A DNA stretch of 64,000 nt, taken from positions 2,614 through 66,613 of the forward strand of contig DHPM01000004.1 in the NCBI GenBank assembly GCA_002410935.1, given 5' to 3'. This document shows positions 26,643 to 36,196 of the stretch, in pieces (positions within the stretch are counted from its first letter, which is position 1; each line of letters starts with the position of its first letter). Position numbers and translations under genes: made by a program. The notes under the pieces were generated by a model. It had not been told where the DNA came from. It searched no databases and saw nothing but the letters and a program-made list of their open reading frames with translations. This DNA is from Caryophanales bacterium UBA5364 (lineage in GTDB: Bacteria; Bacillota_I; Bacilli_A; RF39; UBA660).

Positions 26643-27852
26643 CAAAATGAATATAATAAAAAAACCAGAGTTATTAGCTCCAGCTGGTGATATTGAAAGA
26701 TTAAAGATTGCATTACTTTATGGAGCCGATGCTGTTTATATTGGTGGCTCTATGTATAGTCTTCGAGCTAATGCCATTAACTTTTCAATTGATGAGATTA
26801 AAGAGAGTGTTGAATTTGCTCATAACTTAGGCAAAAAAATCTATGTGACGGTAAATATCATTTTACATAACGAAGAAATAGACTTATTAGTTGACTACTT
26901 AAAAGAATTAGATAGTGTTGGTGTTGATGCGATTATTGTAAGTGATCCTACTGTAGTTAGTTTAGCAAAAGAAAATACTAATTTAGAAATCCATATTTCA
27001 ACTCAACAATCAACTATTAATTATGAATCAATGCAATTTTGGAAGAATACTGGTGCAACTAGAGTTGTTATGGGGCGAGAAGTAACTAAAGAAGAATTAG
27101 TCGAAATAAAGAATAAGGTTGATATCGAAATAGAATGCTTTATCCATGGTGCCATGTGTGCATCATATAGCGGAAGATGTGTTTTAAGTAATTTCTTTAC
27201 GAAAAGAGATTCTAATCGTGGTGGTTGTAGTCAAATTTGTCGTTGGAATTTTGACTTATTAACTGAAGATAAAGAACCTCTAGCTGGAGAAAAAGAATTT
27301 ACTTTTTGTACTAAAGATTTATCAATGCTAAAATATATTCCTGATATGATCGATATTGGTATATCATCACTTAAAATAGAAGGAAGAATGAGATCGATTT
27401 ATTATATTGCAACAGTTGTTAATATATATCGTAAGGTGATAGACGAATATTGTAGCAATCCAGAGAATTATTCATATAATGAAAAGTATGAAAAAATATT
27501 AAGGAACTGTGCTAATAGGGATTCAGTACCTCAATTTTTTAATAATATTTATGATAGTAGTTGTCAATATTATAATGGTAGAGAAGAAGTATCTAATCAA
27601 GACTTTTTAGGTATTATATTAGATTATGATGTTAATACTAAGATGGCTACGATCCAGCAACGAAATTATTTTAAAGTAGGAGACAAAATAGAAATATTTG
27701 GTCCTAATATTAATATTATTGATGTAACAATTGATAAGATATGGGATGACAATAATAATGAAATAGATATTGTTAGACACCCAAAACAAATAGTAAAATT
27801 TAGAATTGATGAACAAGTTTATCCTAACGACTTAATTAGAGTTAAAAAGTGA
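26635..27852 (+). CDS. trhP2: U32-family tRNA hydroxylation protein TrhP2
   Basis: 405 residues. The U32 signature is clear at about 168-200: ECFIHGAMCASYSGRCVLSNFF, then CSQICRW, with the cysteines that bind a 4Fe-4S cluster in relatives. The N-terminal KPELLAPAGDIERLKIALLYGADAVYIGG is the normal family start. A C-terminal beta domain (about 320-405) follows. The family inserts hydroxyl at tRNA U34. The order trmR-trhP1-trhP2-greA equals Bacillus subtilis except for the absent udk. Confidence 0.92.
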   Translation: MNNKMNIIKKPELLAPAGDIERLKIALLYGADAVYIGGSMYSLRANAINFSIDEIKESVEFAHNLGKKIYVTVNIILHNEEIDLLVDYLKELDSVGVDAIIVSDPTVVSLAKENTNLEIHISTQQSTINYESMQFWKNTGATRVVMGREVTKEELVEIKNKVDIEIECFIHGAMCASYSGRCVLSNFFTKRDSNRGGCSQICRWNFDLLTEDKEPLAGEKEFTFCTKDLSMLKYIPDMIDIGISSLKIEGRMRSIYYIATVVNIYRKVIDEYCSNPENYSYNEKYEKILRNCANRDSVPQFFNNIYDSSCQYYNGREEVSNQDFLGIILDYDVNTKMATIQQRNYFKVGDKIEIFGPNINIIDVTIDKIWDDNNNEIDIVRHPKQIVKFRIDEQVYPNDLIRVKK

Positions 27853-27860
27853 TAAATGAG

Positions 27861-27889
27861 TTGACAAAATATTAAAACTATAGTATTAT
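27861..27889 (+). promoter_or_regulatory. Promoter of greA
   Basis: TTGACA (27861-27866), 17 bases, TATTAT (27884-27889), eight bases after the trhP2 stop. Confidence 0.75.
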
Positions 27890-27932
27890 TGACTAGATTA
27901 AATTTTTAAATAAATACGAGGTGAAGGAAAGA

Positions 27933-28403
27933 ATGTCAAATTTAAAGGAGTTTTATTTAACTGAAGAAGGGTTAAATGAAATCAAAGAAGAATTAGAACA
28001 TCTTAAGTTAGAACGTCGACCTGAAGTAATAAATAGTTTAAAGGAAGCTAGATCTTTTGGAGATTTAAGCGAAAATGCTGAATACGATGCAGCGCGTAAT
28101 GAACAAGCGCAAGTTGAAAATAGAATTCAAGAATTAGAAGCAATGATTGAAAAAGCTATCATTATAAAAGATGTTAATACTGATAAAGTTGCAATCGGAA
28201 CAAAGGTTAAAATTGAATATGTAGAAGATAAAGATACCGAAGTTTATTCAATTGTAGGTAGTAAGGAAGCAGATCCATTTTTAAATAAAATATCTAATGA
28301 ATCACCAATTGCAAGAGCAATCATGGGATTAGAGGTCGGAAATGTAGTAACAGTAGATAGTCCTAATGGTAAATATGATGTTAAAGTAATAGAAATATTC
28401 TAA
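27933..28403 (+). CDS. greA: Transcription elongation factor GreA
   Basis: 156 residues. The N-terminal coiled coil ends in the catalytic acidic tip (ARSFGDLSENAEYDAARNEQAQVENRIQELEAMIEKA) and the C-terminal FKBP-like domain has SPIARAIMGLEVGNVVTVDSPNGKYDVKV. GreA makes backtracked RNA polymerase cut its transcript. ATG 27933 is eight bases behind AGGTGA; the GTG at 27921 belongs to that site. Confidence 0.96.
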   Translation: MSNLKEFYLTEEGLNEIKEELEHLKLERRPEVINSLKEARSFGDLSENAEYDAARNEQAQVENRIQELEAMIEKAIIIKDVNTDKVAIGTKVKIEYVEDKDTEVYSIVGSKEADPFLNKISNESPIARAIMGLEVGNVVTVDSPNGKYDVKVIEIF

Positions 28404-28429
28404 TGAAATAGTTAACTATTTCATTTTTG
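28403..28429 (+). terminator. Terminator of greA
   Basis: Perfect palindrome ATGAAATAG-TTAA-CTATTTCAT followed by TTTT, beginning at the greA stop. Confidence 0.75.
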
Positions 28430-28482
28430 CTTGTAAAAATGTTTCAAATATTATATACTATATAAGGTGAATGGAGGATATT

Positions 28483-29739
28483 ATGGAAAAAAATAATACT
28501 AAAGAAATCAAAATAAAAATAGAAGGCCAAGAATGGAAAGATGCCTTAGATAAAGCTTTTGAAAAAGCTAATATGAAAGTTAAAATTGATGGTTTTAGAG
28601 AAGGTAAAGCTCCTAAAGAAGTATTCTTAAAGAAATATGGTGAAGAATCATTATATATGGATGCAGCTGATCTTTGTTTAGAAGATGCATATACAAAGAT
28701 GATTGAAGATAATAAAGACTTAGAAATAGTAGCTCAACCTCAAATTGAATTAACTAATGTTGATAAAGATGGATTAGAATTTAAATTCACTTTAACTTTA
28801 AAACCAACTATTAAATTAGGTAAATATAAAGATTTAGGTATTGAACCTGAAAAAGTAGAAGTAACTAAAGAAGAAATTGATAATACTATTCATGAAATGC
28901 AACATCGTTTTGCTGAAAATGTTATTAAAGACGGAGAAATAGTAGATGGAGATATTGCTATTATTGATTTTGAAGGATTTAAAGATGGAGTTGCTTTTGA
29001 TGGTGGTAAAGGAGAATCTTATTCATTAAAGATTGGTAGTCATACTTTTATCCCAGGATTTGAAGAACAATTAGTTGGTATGAAAGCTAATGAAGAAAAA
29101 GATATCGAAGTTACTTTCCCAGAAGATTATCATAGTGAAGATTTAAAGGGTGCTAAAGTAACGTTCAAAGTAAAAGTAAATGAAGTTAAAGAAGTTAAAG
29201 TTCCTGAATTAGATAAAGATTTTTATGAAGATTTAGCTATGGAAGGTGTTAATAGTCTTGAAACATTAGAAGAACAAGTAGAAGCAACAATTAAAACTAA
29301 AAAGGAAATGAATGCTGAAAATAAATATATTGATGATTTATTAGAAGCTATTGCTAAAGAAGTAGAAGTTGAGCTTCCTGATGTTATGGTTAAAGAAGAA
29401 GTAGATCGTATTTTAAAACAATATGAAGAAAATTTGAAAATGCAAGGTCTTACTTTAGAACTATTCTATCAATATACTAATTCTGATGAAGCAGCTTTAA
29501 GAGAACAAATGACTGAAGAAGCAACTAAGAGAGTAACTTACCGTTTAATGTTAGAACAAATTGCTAAAGAAGAAAACGTTAATGTTACGGAAGAAGATGC
29601 TGAAAAAGAAGCAAGTGAATTAGCTAAAAAATATCAAATGGAAACAGATGAATTCTTAGAAGCATTTGGTGGATTAGAAATGATTAAATATGACTTAACT
29701 ATGCGTCAAGCATTAGATATTATAAAAGGTAATAAGTAA
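28483..29739 (+). CDS. tig: Trigger factor
   Basis: 418 residues. Ribosome-binding N-domain with VKIDGFREGKAPKEVFLKKYG (the FRxGxxP signature), a PPIase domain with DGDIAIIDFEGFKDGVAFDGGKGESYSLKIGSHTFIPGFEEQLVGM, and the long helical chaperone domain. GGAGG lies five bases before ATG 28483; ATG 28471 overlaps the other site and is less likely. It folds nascent chains at the tunnel exit. It has its own terminator. Confidence 0.96.
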   Translation: MEKNNTKEIKIKIEGQEWKDALDKAFEKANMKVKIDGFREGKAPKEVFLKKYGEESLYMDAADLCLEDAYTKMIEDNKDLEIVAQPQIELTNVDKDGLEFKFTLTLKPTIKLGKYKDLGIEPEKVEVTKEEIDNTIHEMQHRFAENVIKDGEIVDGDIAIIDFEGFKDGVAFDGGKGESYSLKIGSHTFIPGFEEQLVGMKANEEKDIEVTFPEDYHSEDLKGAKVTFKVKVNEVKEVKVPELDKDFYEDLAMEGVNSLETLEEQVEATIKTKKEMNAENKYIDDLLEAIAKEVEVELPDVMVKEEVDRILKQYEENLKMQGLTLELFYQYTNSDEAALREQMTEEATKRVTYRLMLEQIAKEENVNVTEEDAEKEASELAKKYQMETDEFLEAFGGLEMIKYDLTMRQALDIIKGNK

Positions 29740-29750
29740 TTACCTTTTTT
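29725..29750 (+). terminator. Terminator of tig
   Basis: AAAGGTAAT pairs with ATTACCTTT, then a T-run; the left arm lies in the last codons of tig. Confidence 0.85.
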
Positions 29751-29757
29751 TATTTTA

Positions 29758-29766
29758 TGATATAAT
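29758..29766 (+). promoter_or_regulatory. Extended -10 promoter of priA
   Basis: TGATATAAT, TATAAT at 29761-29766, right behind the tig terminator; -35 not recognisable. Confidence 0.55.
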
Positions 29767-29786
29767 AGTTATAGAGAAGGTGAAGT

Positions 29787-31943
29787 ATGATAATTGAAGT
29801 TTTAGTTGAAATCAGAGCTAAGCAAATTGATAAGACATTTACTTATTTGGTACCTGAATCACTAATATCGAAAGTTAAAGTAGGTATTAGGGTTTTAGTT
29901 CCATTTGGTAAGCAACAACTAGAAGGTTTTGTCTTAAAAATAGTTGATAATACTTCATTTGAATATGAATTAAAAGAGATTATTGATGTAATTGATAATG
30001 AGCCTGTTATCAATGAAGAAATGATGGAATTAGGTAAATATATTAGTAAGAAGACGTTATCTAATTTAATTAGTGCTTATCAAACGATGTTACCGGCTGC
30101 TTTAAAAGCTAAAAATAAGTTTAAAGTTAATAAAAAATATATTAGTTATATTAAGTTAGTTGATCATAACTATATTCCTAAAAATACCCAACAACAAGAA
30201 TTACTAGATATGATTAAGGATAGAGAAGTATTAAAGAGTAGTATTAAATCTAATAGTTTAAGAACGTTATTAAATAAGGGTGTCGTTTTAGAAGTAAAAT
30301 ATGAAACCTATCGAATCAATGATAATTATGAAATAGAACCATCTAATATTATCTTAAATAATGAGCAGCAACAAGTTGTAGATATGGTTAATAATCATTT
30401 AAATACGTTTAAACCATTTCTTCTGTATGGAGTAACGGGATCGGGTAAAACAGAAGTTTATATGCATATTATGGAAGAAGTATTAAAACAAGGTAAAGAA
30501 GTAATCGTTTTAGTCCCGGAAATCAGTTTAACACCTCAGATAGTTGATTTATTTCGAAAAAGATTTGGTAATCAAGTAGCCATATTACATAGTCGTTTAA
30601 ATAATGGAGAAAAATATGATGAGTGGCGTAAAATAGAAAGAAAAGAAGTATCGATTGCTATTGGTGCTAGAAGTGCCATCTTTGCTCCTTTTACTAATCT
30701 TGGATTAATTATTATTGATGAAGAACATACGGCTACTTATAAACAAGAAAATAATCCTAAATATAGTGCTATTGATATTGCTTTAAATCGTGCTCAAAAA
30801 TACCATTGTCCTCTTTTATTAGGAAGTGCGACTCCATCAATCGAGAGTTATACCAGAGCTAAAATGGGAATATATGAACTTCTAACAATTAAAAAGAGAG
30901 TTAATAATAATTTACCTAAAGTAGAGTTAATTGATATGAAAGATGAGATTAAAAAGGGTAACCGAATTATTAGTCAAAAGTTAAAAGATGAAATTAATTT
31001 ATGTTTAGAAAGAAATGAACAAGTTATCATCTTATTAAATAGAAGAGGGTATTCGACTGTTATTACATGTCATGCATGTGGTTATAGTGATAAATGCCCT
31101 AATTGTGATATACCACTTACTTATCATAAAGCAACCAATAGAATGAAATGTCATTATTGTAATTATGAAAAGCCTAAATTAGTGTTTTGCCCTGAATGTA
31201 AATCAAAAGATATTAATCAATTTGGAATGGGTACTGAAAAATTAGAACAAGAAATTCAAAAAATGTTTCCTCAAGCTAAGACAATTAGAATGGATACTGA
31301 TACTACTAGTACTAAGGGAGCCCATGAAAGGATTATTAATGCTTTTGAAGAAGGAAAATATAATATTTTAATAGGTACTCAAATGGTATCAAAAGGCTTA
31401 GATTTTCCTAAAGTAACATTAGTAGGTGTTGTTAATGGCGATGCTTCATTAAATATTCCTGACTTTAGAAGTGCTGAGAGAACATTTCAATTATTAAATC
31501 AAGTAGCAGGACGAGCAGGTAGGGCTGACCTTCCTGGATTAGTAATTATCCAAGGATTTAATATTACTCATTATAGTATTACTAATGCGATGAATCATGA
31601 TTATCTAAGTTTTTATAAAAAAGAAATGGAAATTAGATCGTTATTAAAATATCCTCCATTCTATAATCTGACATTAATTAAAATAATGAGTTCTGATTTT
31701 GATTTAGGAATGAGGGAAAGTAATAAAATAGCTAATTATTTAAAAAATAAATTAGAATATGTTAATGTTTTAGGACCAGCTACTGCTAATATAGCTAAAA
31801 TAAATAATATATATCAAATACAAATTATTTTAAAATATAAGAAAAGTAAAAATATTTTAAAAGAATTAACGATAATAAATGATAAATATCGTACTAAAAA
31901 TAAAGTAATAGTTGATATTGATATTAATCCAATAAAATTATAA
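29787..31943 (+). CDS. priA: Primosomal replication restart helicase PriA
   Basis: 718 residues. Walker A LYGVTGSGKTEVYM near 213, DEEH box near 309, and eight cysteines of two zinc sites (CHACGYSDKCPNC, then CHYC and CPEC) near 430-470. The C-terminal helicase motifs IGTQMVSKGLDFPKVTLVGVVNGD and QVAGRAGRADLPG complete it. The N-terminal DNA-binding domain is present. PriA reloads the replisome at stalled forks. AAGGTGAAG precedes the ATG. Confidence 0.97.
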   Translation: MIIEVLVEIRAKQIDKTFTYLVPESLISKVKVGIRVLVPFGKQQLEGFVLKIVDNTSFEYELKEIIDVIDNEPVINEEMMELGKYISKKTLSNLISAYQTMLPAALKAKNKFKVNKKYISYIKLVDHNYIPKNTQQQELLDMIKDREVLKSSIKSNSLRTLLNKGVVLEVKYETYRINDNYEIEPSNIILNNEQQQVVDMVNNHLNTFKPFLLYGVTGSGKTEVYMHIMEEVLKQGKEVIVLVPEISLTPQIVDLFRKRFGNQVAILHSRLNNGEKYDEWRKIERKEVSIAIGARSAIFAPFTNLGLIIIDEEHTATYKQENNPKYSAIDIALNRAQKYHCPLLLGSATPSIESYTRAKMGIYELLTIKKRVNNNLPKVELIDMKDEIKKGNRIISQKLKDEINLCLERNEQVIILLNRRGYSTVITCHACGYSDKCPNCDIPLTYHKATNRMKCHYCNYEKPKLVFCPECKSKDINQFGMGTEKLEQEIQKMFPQAKTIRMDTDTTSTKGAHERIINAFEEGKYNILIGTQMVSKGLDFPKVTLVGVVNGDASLNIPDFRSAERTFQLLNQVAGRAGRADLPGLVIIQGFNITHYSITNAMNHDYLSFYKKEMEIRSLLKYPPFYNLTLIKIMSSDFDLGMRESNKIANYLKNKLEYVNVLGPATANIAKINNIYQIQIILKYKKSKNILKELTIINDKYRTKNKVIVDIDINPIKL

Positions 31944-31996
31944 AAATCATTGTTTTTTAATTAAATATATGTTATTTTTATAAGGAAGGTGAATTT

Positions 31997-32419
31997 ATGA
32001 AAAAAATTGGTATATTCATAATGTTAGGAATGGTGCTATTACTTACAGGGTGTAATAAGATGAAATTAGTTTGTAATAAAATAGATGAAGTGGGTGAAAC
32101 TTATAACTTTAAACAAACGATTGTTTTCGAAAATAATAAAATTGAATCAGTACTACAAGAATTAGAGATTAGTTCTGATGATGATTTAGATAAAGAATAT
32201 GAAGAATTAAAACAATTTGCTGAAGAACATAAGAATGAAAAAGCAATCAAGTTTGAGTACAGTAAAGATACTAATAAAATATTTGTAAAAATTAAATTAG
32301 ACCCATCTTTATTATCAAACAAGGATCCAAAGGAATTAAATATGGATATTAGTGATTTAAATATTACATATGATGAATTAAAGAAAAAATTAGAAAGTGA
32401 TGGTTATTCATGTGAATAA
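31997..32419 (+). CDS. Small lipoprotein of unknown function
   Basis: 140 residues. A short basic start, a hydrophobic stretch and the lipobox L-L-T-G-C (Cys 19) mark a lipoprotein. The mature part is acidic and repeats few motifs; I do not recognise a family with certainty. It sits between priA and fmt, where def is often found. The ATG has GGAAGGTGA upstream; a weak hairpin follows the stop (32404-32419). Expected to be anchored on the outside of the cell membrane. Confidence 0.8.
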   Translation: MKKIGIFIMLGMVLLLTGCNKMKLVCNKIDEVGETYNFKQTIVFENNKIESVLQELEISSDDDLDKEYEELKQFAEEHKNEKAIKFEYSKDTNKIFVKIKLDPSLLSNKDPKELNMDISDLNITYDELKKKLESDGYSCE

Positions 32420-32454
32420 CATTTTCGCTTTTTCTTTTATTTTAATTTTAATAG

Positions 32455-32463
32455 TGTTATAAT
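32455..32463 (+). promoter_or_regulatory. Extended -10 promoter of fmt
   Basis: TGTTATAAT with TATAAT at 32458-32463; start would be near 32470, about ten bases before ATG 32481. Confidence 0.5.
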
Positions 32464-32480
32464 ATAGATAGGGTGATGAT

Positions 32481-33446
32481 ATGAATTTAGAAAGTATTAA
32501 TATTAATAAAAAACTAAAGATAGTATATATGGGTACACCAGAGTTTAGTGAAGTTGTTTTAAGAGGGGTATTAGAAAATTATAGTCTTAGGGCTATTGTT
32601 ACACAACCTGATCATAATCGAACTAAAGATGGTCAAGTAATCTATTCTGCAGTTAAGAATGTTGCCCTTGAAAAAACTATTTTGGTCTTACAACCGGAAA
32701 ACATTAAAAATGATTATGAGGAAATCTTGGCACTTGAACCCGATCTTATTATTACATGTGCTTATGGACAGTTTATACCTAAAGAAGTATTAGATTATCC
32801 AAAGTATGGGTGTATTAATGTGCATGCTTCATTGTTACCAAAATTAAGAGGGGGAGCACCAATTCATAAAGCTATTATTAATGGTTATCGTAAAACAGGT
32901 GTAACCATTATGTATATGAATCCAGAAATGGATGCTGGTGATATTATCAGTCAAAAAGAAATAGATATAACTGATGATGATACTGCTGCTACACTACATG
33001 ATAAATTAGCTATCTTAGGTAGGGATCTTTTATTAGAAACCTTACCAAGTATTTTAAATGGTACTAACCAAAGAATAAAACAAGATCCAAGTGAAGTAAC
33101 GCTTGCTTTAACGTTAAAAAGAGAAGATGAAAAAATAGATTTTGAGAAAACAAAAAGGCAAGTATTTAATCAAGTAAGAGGGCTTAATTCATGGCCTGGT
33201 GCATATTGCTTATTTGAAGGAAAAGTATTAAAAGTTTGGAAATGTTACTATACCGATAATATTTATTCTAACTTATTTAATGGTCAAATAACTAATATAT
33301 ATGCTGATGGATTTGGTGTAAAAGTTAATAATGGAGAAGTTGTTTTTACTGAAGTTCAGTTAGAAGGTAAGCAAAAAATGTCTGCTATTGACTTTCTAAA
33401 TGGAATTCAAGATAAAAGCAAGTTTATAGGTAAAGTATTAGATTAG
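32481..33446 (+). CDS. fmt: Methionyl-tRNA formyltransferase
   Basis: 321 residues. KIVYMGTPEFSEVVLRGV near 13, the catalytic GCINVHASLLPKLRGGAPIHKAIINGYRKTGVTIMYMNPEMDAGDI near 113-155 (SLLP loop, N/H/D residues), and a C-terminal OB fold with RGLNSWPGAYCLFEGKVLKVWK. The enzyme formylates initiator Met-tRNA. The N-terminal extension of about 10 residues before the Rossmann strand is slightly longer than usual. GGGTGAT precedes the ATG. Confidence 0.95.
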   Translation: MNLESININKKLKIVYMGTPEFSEVVLRGVLENYSLRAIVTQPDHNRTKDGQVIYSAVKNVALEKTILVLQPENIKNDYEEILALEPDLIITCAYGQFIPKEVLDYPKYGCINVHASLLPKLRGGAPIHKAIINGYRKTGVTIMYMNPEMDAGDIISQKEIDITDDDTAATLHDKLAILGRDLLLETLPSILNGTNQRIKQDPSEVTLALTLKREDEKIDFEKTKRQVFNQVRGLNSWPGAYCLFEGKVLKVWKCYYTDNIYSNLFNGQITNIYADGFGVKVNNGEVVFTEVQLEGKQKMSAIDFLNGIQDKSKFIGKVLD

Positions 33447-33454
33447 GTGGTTTT

Positions 33455-34183
33455 ATGAAGAAAGTAAAGAACTTATTTAAGAAATTAAAAGAATTATGGG
33501 GAATTCCTCGTTATAATGCCTTAATGAAATTAGGCTTATGGGTAATTTTCTTTATCTTTGTTTCGGCTTATATCAATGGTAATTCTTATCAATCTAAAAA
33601 TCCTCAAAGTAATAATAGTGATAATAAAGAATTAGCTATCAATAATTATAAAAAGATGGATAACTATAGATTTAGTTTTAAAGTGACAGGTATAAGTAAT
33701 AAAACGATAACTGGTAAAAAATATAAAGAACGATTAATTATTAATTATAATGATAAAACCTATTATAATGAAGAAGATATCAATTATCTTATTGTAGAAG
33801 AAAAAATTGATTCGATCGCTGAATTAGAGTTACCAATTGATTTAAATTTACTTAAACCAAGTGATATCTACAACTTAATTAAGCTTGGTACTTTAGAAGA
33901 ACAAATAAATAATGTTAATAATAAAAGTGTTGGTAAAAAATATTTAATTAGTAATAAAAGAATACTAATGCATTATTATGATATTTTAAGTGAAGATGAA
34001 ACCTCTATTGAATTAACAGCATATGAAGAAAACAATAATATTAATAAAGTTGTTATTGATTTTACTAATTTAAATATAGGTGAAAACTTAACTGATTTAA
34101 AGGGTGCTATTATTACGATTGAATACAGTAATATTAATAGTGTTTTACCTTTTAAATACAATAAAGACGAGATAAAAGGGTGA
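33455..34183 (+). CDS. Hypothetical membrane-anchored protein
   Basis: 242 residues. A basic cytosolic start (about 1-27), one membrane helix (28-42), then an Asn/Ser-rich linker and an extracytoplasmic domain of about 180 residues rich in Tyr, Lys and Asn. No family recognised. TAGGTGG precedes the ATG, eight bases after fmt; the next gene follows within five bases. This position just after fmt suggests co-transcription with it, not a shared pathway. Confidence 0.75.
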   Translation: MKKVKNLFKKLKELWGIPRYNALMKLGLWVIFFIFVSAYINGNSYQSKNPQSNNSDNKELAINNYKKMDNYRFSFKVTGISNKTITGKKYKERLIINYNDKTYYNEEDINYLIVEEKIDSIAELELPIDLNLLKPSDIYNLIKLGTLEEQINNVNNKSVGKKYLISNKRILMHYYDILSEDETSIELTAYEENNNINKVVIDFTNLNIGENLTDLKGAIITIEYSNINSVLPFKYNKDEIKG

Positions 34184-34187
34184 TTTT

Positions 34188-34490
34188 ATGGACATAATAA
34201 TTATAATGGCGTTGATTGGATTTGTCGTTTTCTTTTTTAAACGATTTGTCAATGTTATTTACTTGATACCAGCTATTGATATCTTTTTAAGAATCATAAC
34301 GGTTATTAAAACAACTATTGCAGATGCTGAAACATATGCTTTTTTAAATAAGTGGTTTCCAGCTAATATACCAAGTGTTATTGATAAATATACAGGTGGT
34401 GTAGTTTATAATATTTTATTTTTTGTTTATATAATAATTTATGTTATTTTTGAATATTACTTAATTAGACAAATATTTAGTAAGAAATAA
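34188..34490 (+). CDS. Hypothetical small membrane protein
   Basis: 100 residues with two to three membrane helices (about 2-15, 24-36, 72-94). It is not recognised. It starts five bases after the previous gene, with AAGGGTGA upstream, and ends at a terminator (34489-34510) placed just before the SOS-type promoter of ruvAB. Confidence 0.75.
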   Translation: MDIIIIMALIGFVVFFFKRFVNVIYLIPAIDIFLRIITVIKTTIADAETYAFLNKWFPANIPSVIDKYTGGVVYNILFFVYIIIYVIFEYYLIRQIFSKK

Positions 34491-34510
34491 ACATCATTTG
34501 ATGTTTTTTT
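34489..34510 (+). terminator. Terminator of the fmt group
   Basis: AACATCA and TGATGTT pair around TT, followed by TTTTTTT at the end of the 34188 gene. Confidence 0.8.
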
Positions 34511-34512
34511 AT

Positions 34513-34540
34513 TGGTGCAAACATTCGTTTGTGGTATAAT
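34513..34540 (+). promoter_or_regulatory. LexA-type operator and promoter of ruvAB
   Basis: The palindrome CAAACATTCGTTTG (34518-34531) fits the Gram-positive LexA consensus CRAACNNNNGTTYG. It lies between a TTGGTG -35 (34513-34518) and the TATAAT -10 (34535-34540), 16-base spacer, so bound repressor would cover the promoter. The ruvA start is at 34557. lexA itself is not in the window. Confidence 0.75.
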
Positions 34541-34556
34541 AATGATAGGTGATAAA

Positions 34557-35114
34557 ATGTATGAATATATAAAGGGTACGGTTAGTGCTATTGAAAGCAA
34601 TTATATTGTTCTTGAAGCTAGTGGTGTAGGGTATTTAATATATACTCCTAATCCATATAGTTTTCAAGAAAACAATGAATATAAAGTATATCTTTACCAA
34701 CAAGTTCGTGAAGATATGATTAGTTTATATGGTTTTAAAGAAAGAGATGAAAGAGACTTATTTTTAAAACTAATTGAAGTTAAGGGACTTGGTTGTAAGA
34801 CTGCTTTACCTATGTTAGCGACTGGTTCAATTACTGGAATTATGGATGCAATTGAAAGAGAAAATATTTTATATTTAAAGAAATTCCCTAAAATAGGAGA
34901 CAAGGTAGCTCGTCAAATAATCCTTGATTTAAAAGGTAAATTAGTACCTAATGCTAATACTAAAGGTACTTATCAACACTTTGAAGAATTAATAGAAGTA
35001 TTAAAAGGATTAGGGTATAAAATTAATGACATTAATAAAATATTACCTAGTATTGATCTTAATAAAACAATTGAAGAACAAATTAAAGATGCATTAAAAT
35101 TAATGTTAAAATAG
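34557..35114 (+). CDS. ruvA: Holliday junction branch migration protein RuvA
   Basis: 185 residues. Starts MYEYIKGTVSAIESNYIVLEASGVGYLIYTP (OB domain I); the HhH domain has FLKLIEVKGLGCKTALPML and LKKFPKIGDKVARQIILDLKGKL; the short domain III follows. ATG 34557 is set by AGGTGAT; the earlier in-frame TTG lies in the promoter. RuvA holds the four-way junction for RuvB. Starts 16 bases after the -10. Confidence 0.96.
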   Translation: MYEYIKGTVSAIESNYIVLEASGVGYLIYTPNPYSFQENNEYKVYLYQQVREDMISLYGFKERDERDLFLKLIEVKGLGCKTALPMLATGSITGIMDAIERENILYLKKFPKIGDKVARQIILDLKGKLVPNANTKGTYQHFEELIEVLKGLGYKINDINKILPSIDLNKTIEEQIKDALKLMLK

Positions 35115-35127
35115 AAAGAGGGATTAG

Positions 35128-36132
35128 ATGGAAGATAGATTAGTAACTAATGATGTAACGGTTGAAGATCAATTTGAAAAAAATATTCGTCCTCAATATT
35201 TAAATGAATATATTGGTCAATCAGAAGTAAAAGAGAATTTAGATGTTTTTATTAAAGCCGCTAAAATGCGTGAAGAACCATTAGATCATGTTTTACTTTA
35301 TGGAGCACCAGGGTTAGGTAAAACAACCTTGGCTTATATTATTGCTAATGAATTAGGTAGTGACATTAGAACTTGTAGTGGGCCTGCTATCGAAAAGAGT
35401 GGCGATCTAGCTGCTATTTTATCCTCATTAGAACCAGGGGACGTTTTATTTATTGATGAAATACATCGAATTCCTAGGTATATAGAAGAAATATTATATT
35501 CAGCTATGGAGGATTTTACTTTAGATATTGTGGTTGGAAGTGATGCTAGTAGTCGTAATATTAGAATTGATTTACCGCCATTTACTTTAATTGGTGCAAC
35601 CACAAGAGCAGGAGATTTGACGGGGCCACTTCGTGATCGATTTGGAATTGTAACTAAATTAAATTATTATACGATTGAAGAATTAACGGATATTGTTAAA
35701 AGAACTAGTCGTGTATTAGAAAGTCCCATTGATGATAAAGCAGCTATTGAACTTGCGAAAAGAAGTAGGGGAACTCCTAGAATTGCGAACCGCTTATTTA
35801 AAAGAGTTAGAGATTATGCTTTAGTTATGGGTGATGGCTTGATTGATTTAAAAATAACCAAAGTATCATTAGATAAGTTAAAAGTTGATGCTTTAGGTTT
35901 AGATGAAACTGATTATAATTTATTAAAATCAATTATTGAAAAATTTAATGGTGGACCAGTTGGAATCGATGCTATTGCTTCTAGTATTGGTGAGGAACAA
36001 ACAACGATTGAAGATGTTTATGAACCTTATTTATTACAAAATGGTTTCTTAAAGAGAACTAATCGTGGACGTGTTGTTACGAAGAAAGCATATGATCATT
36101 TTGAAATGGAATATCAAGATAAGATGTTTTAA
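35128..36132 (+). CDS. ruvB: Holliday junction helicase RuvB
   Basis: 334 residues. Walker [20 protein letters not shown] near 58-76, Walker [11 protein letters not shown] near 108, sensor [22 protein letters not shown] near 150 with the arginine finger, and the C-terminal winged helix [25 protein letters not shown]. Motor of branch migration. 13 bases after ruvA, AGAGGGATTAG upstream. Confidence 0.97.
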   Translation: MEDRLVTNDVTVEDQFEKNIRPQYLNEYIGQSEVKENLDVFIKAAKMREEPLDHVLLYGAPGLGKTTLAYIIANELGSDIRTCSGPAIEKSGDLAAILSSLEPGDVLFIDEIHRIPRYIEEILYSAMEDFTLDIVVGSDASSRNIRIDLPPFTLIGATTRAGDLTGPLRDRFGIVTKLNYYTIEELTDIVKRTSRVLESPIDDKAAIELAKRSRGTPRIANRLFKRVRDYALVMGDGLIDLKITKVSLDKLKVDALGLDETDYNLLKSIIEKFNGGPVGIDAIASSIGEEQTTIEDVYEPYLLQNGFLKRTNRGRVVTKKAYDHFEMEYQDKMF

Positions 36133-36156
36133 AAAAGATAAAATATCTTTTTTTTA
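36133..36156 (+). terminator. Terminator of ruvAB
   Basis: AAAGATA-AAA-TATCTTT plus T-run, just after the ruvB stop. Confidence 0.8.
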
Positions 36157-36164
36157 TTTATATG

Positions 36165-36173
36165 TGATATAAT
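36165..36173 (+). promoter_or_regulatory. Extended -10 promoter of queA-miaA
   Basis: TGATATAAT (TATAAT at 36168-36173) about 12 bases after the ruvB terminator T-run; -35 not evident. Confidence 0.55.
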
Positions 36174-36196
36174 AGTAATCGGAAATTAGGTGAGTT

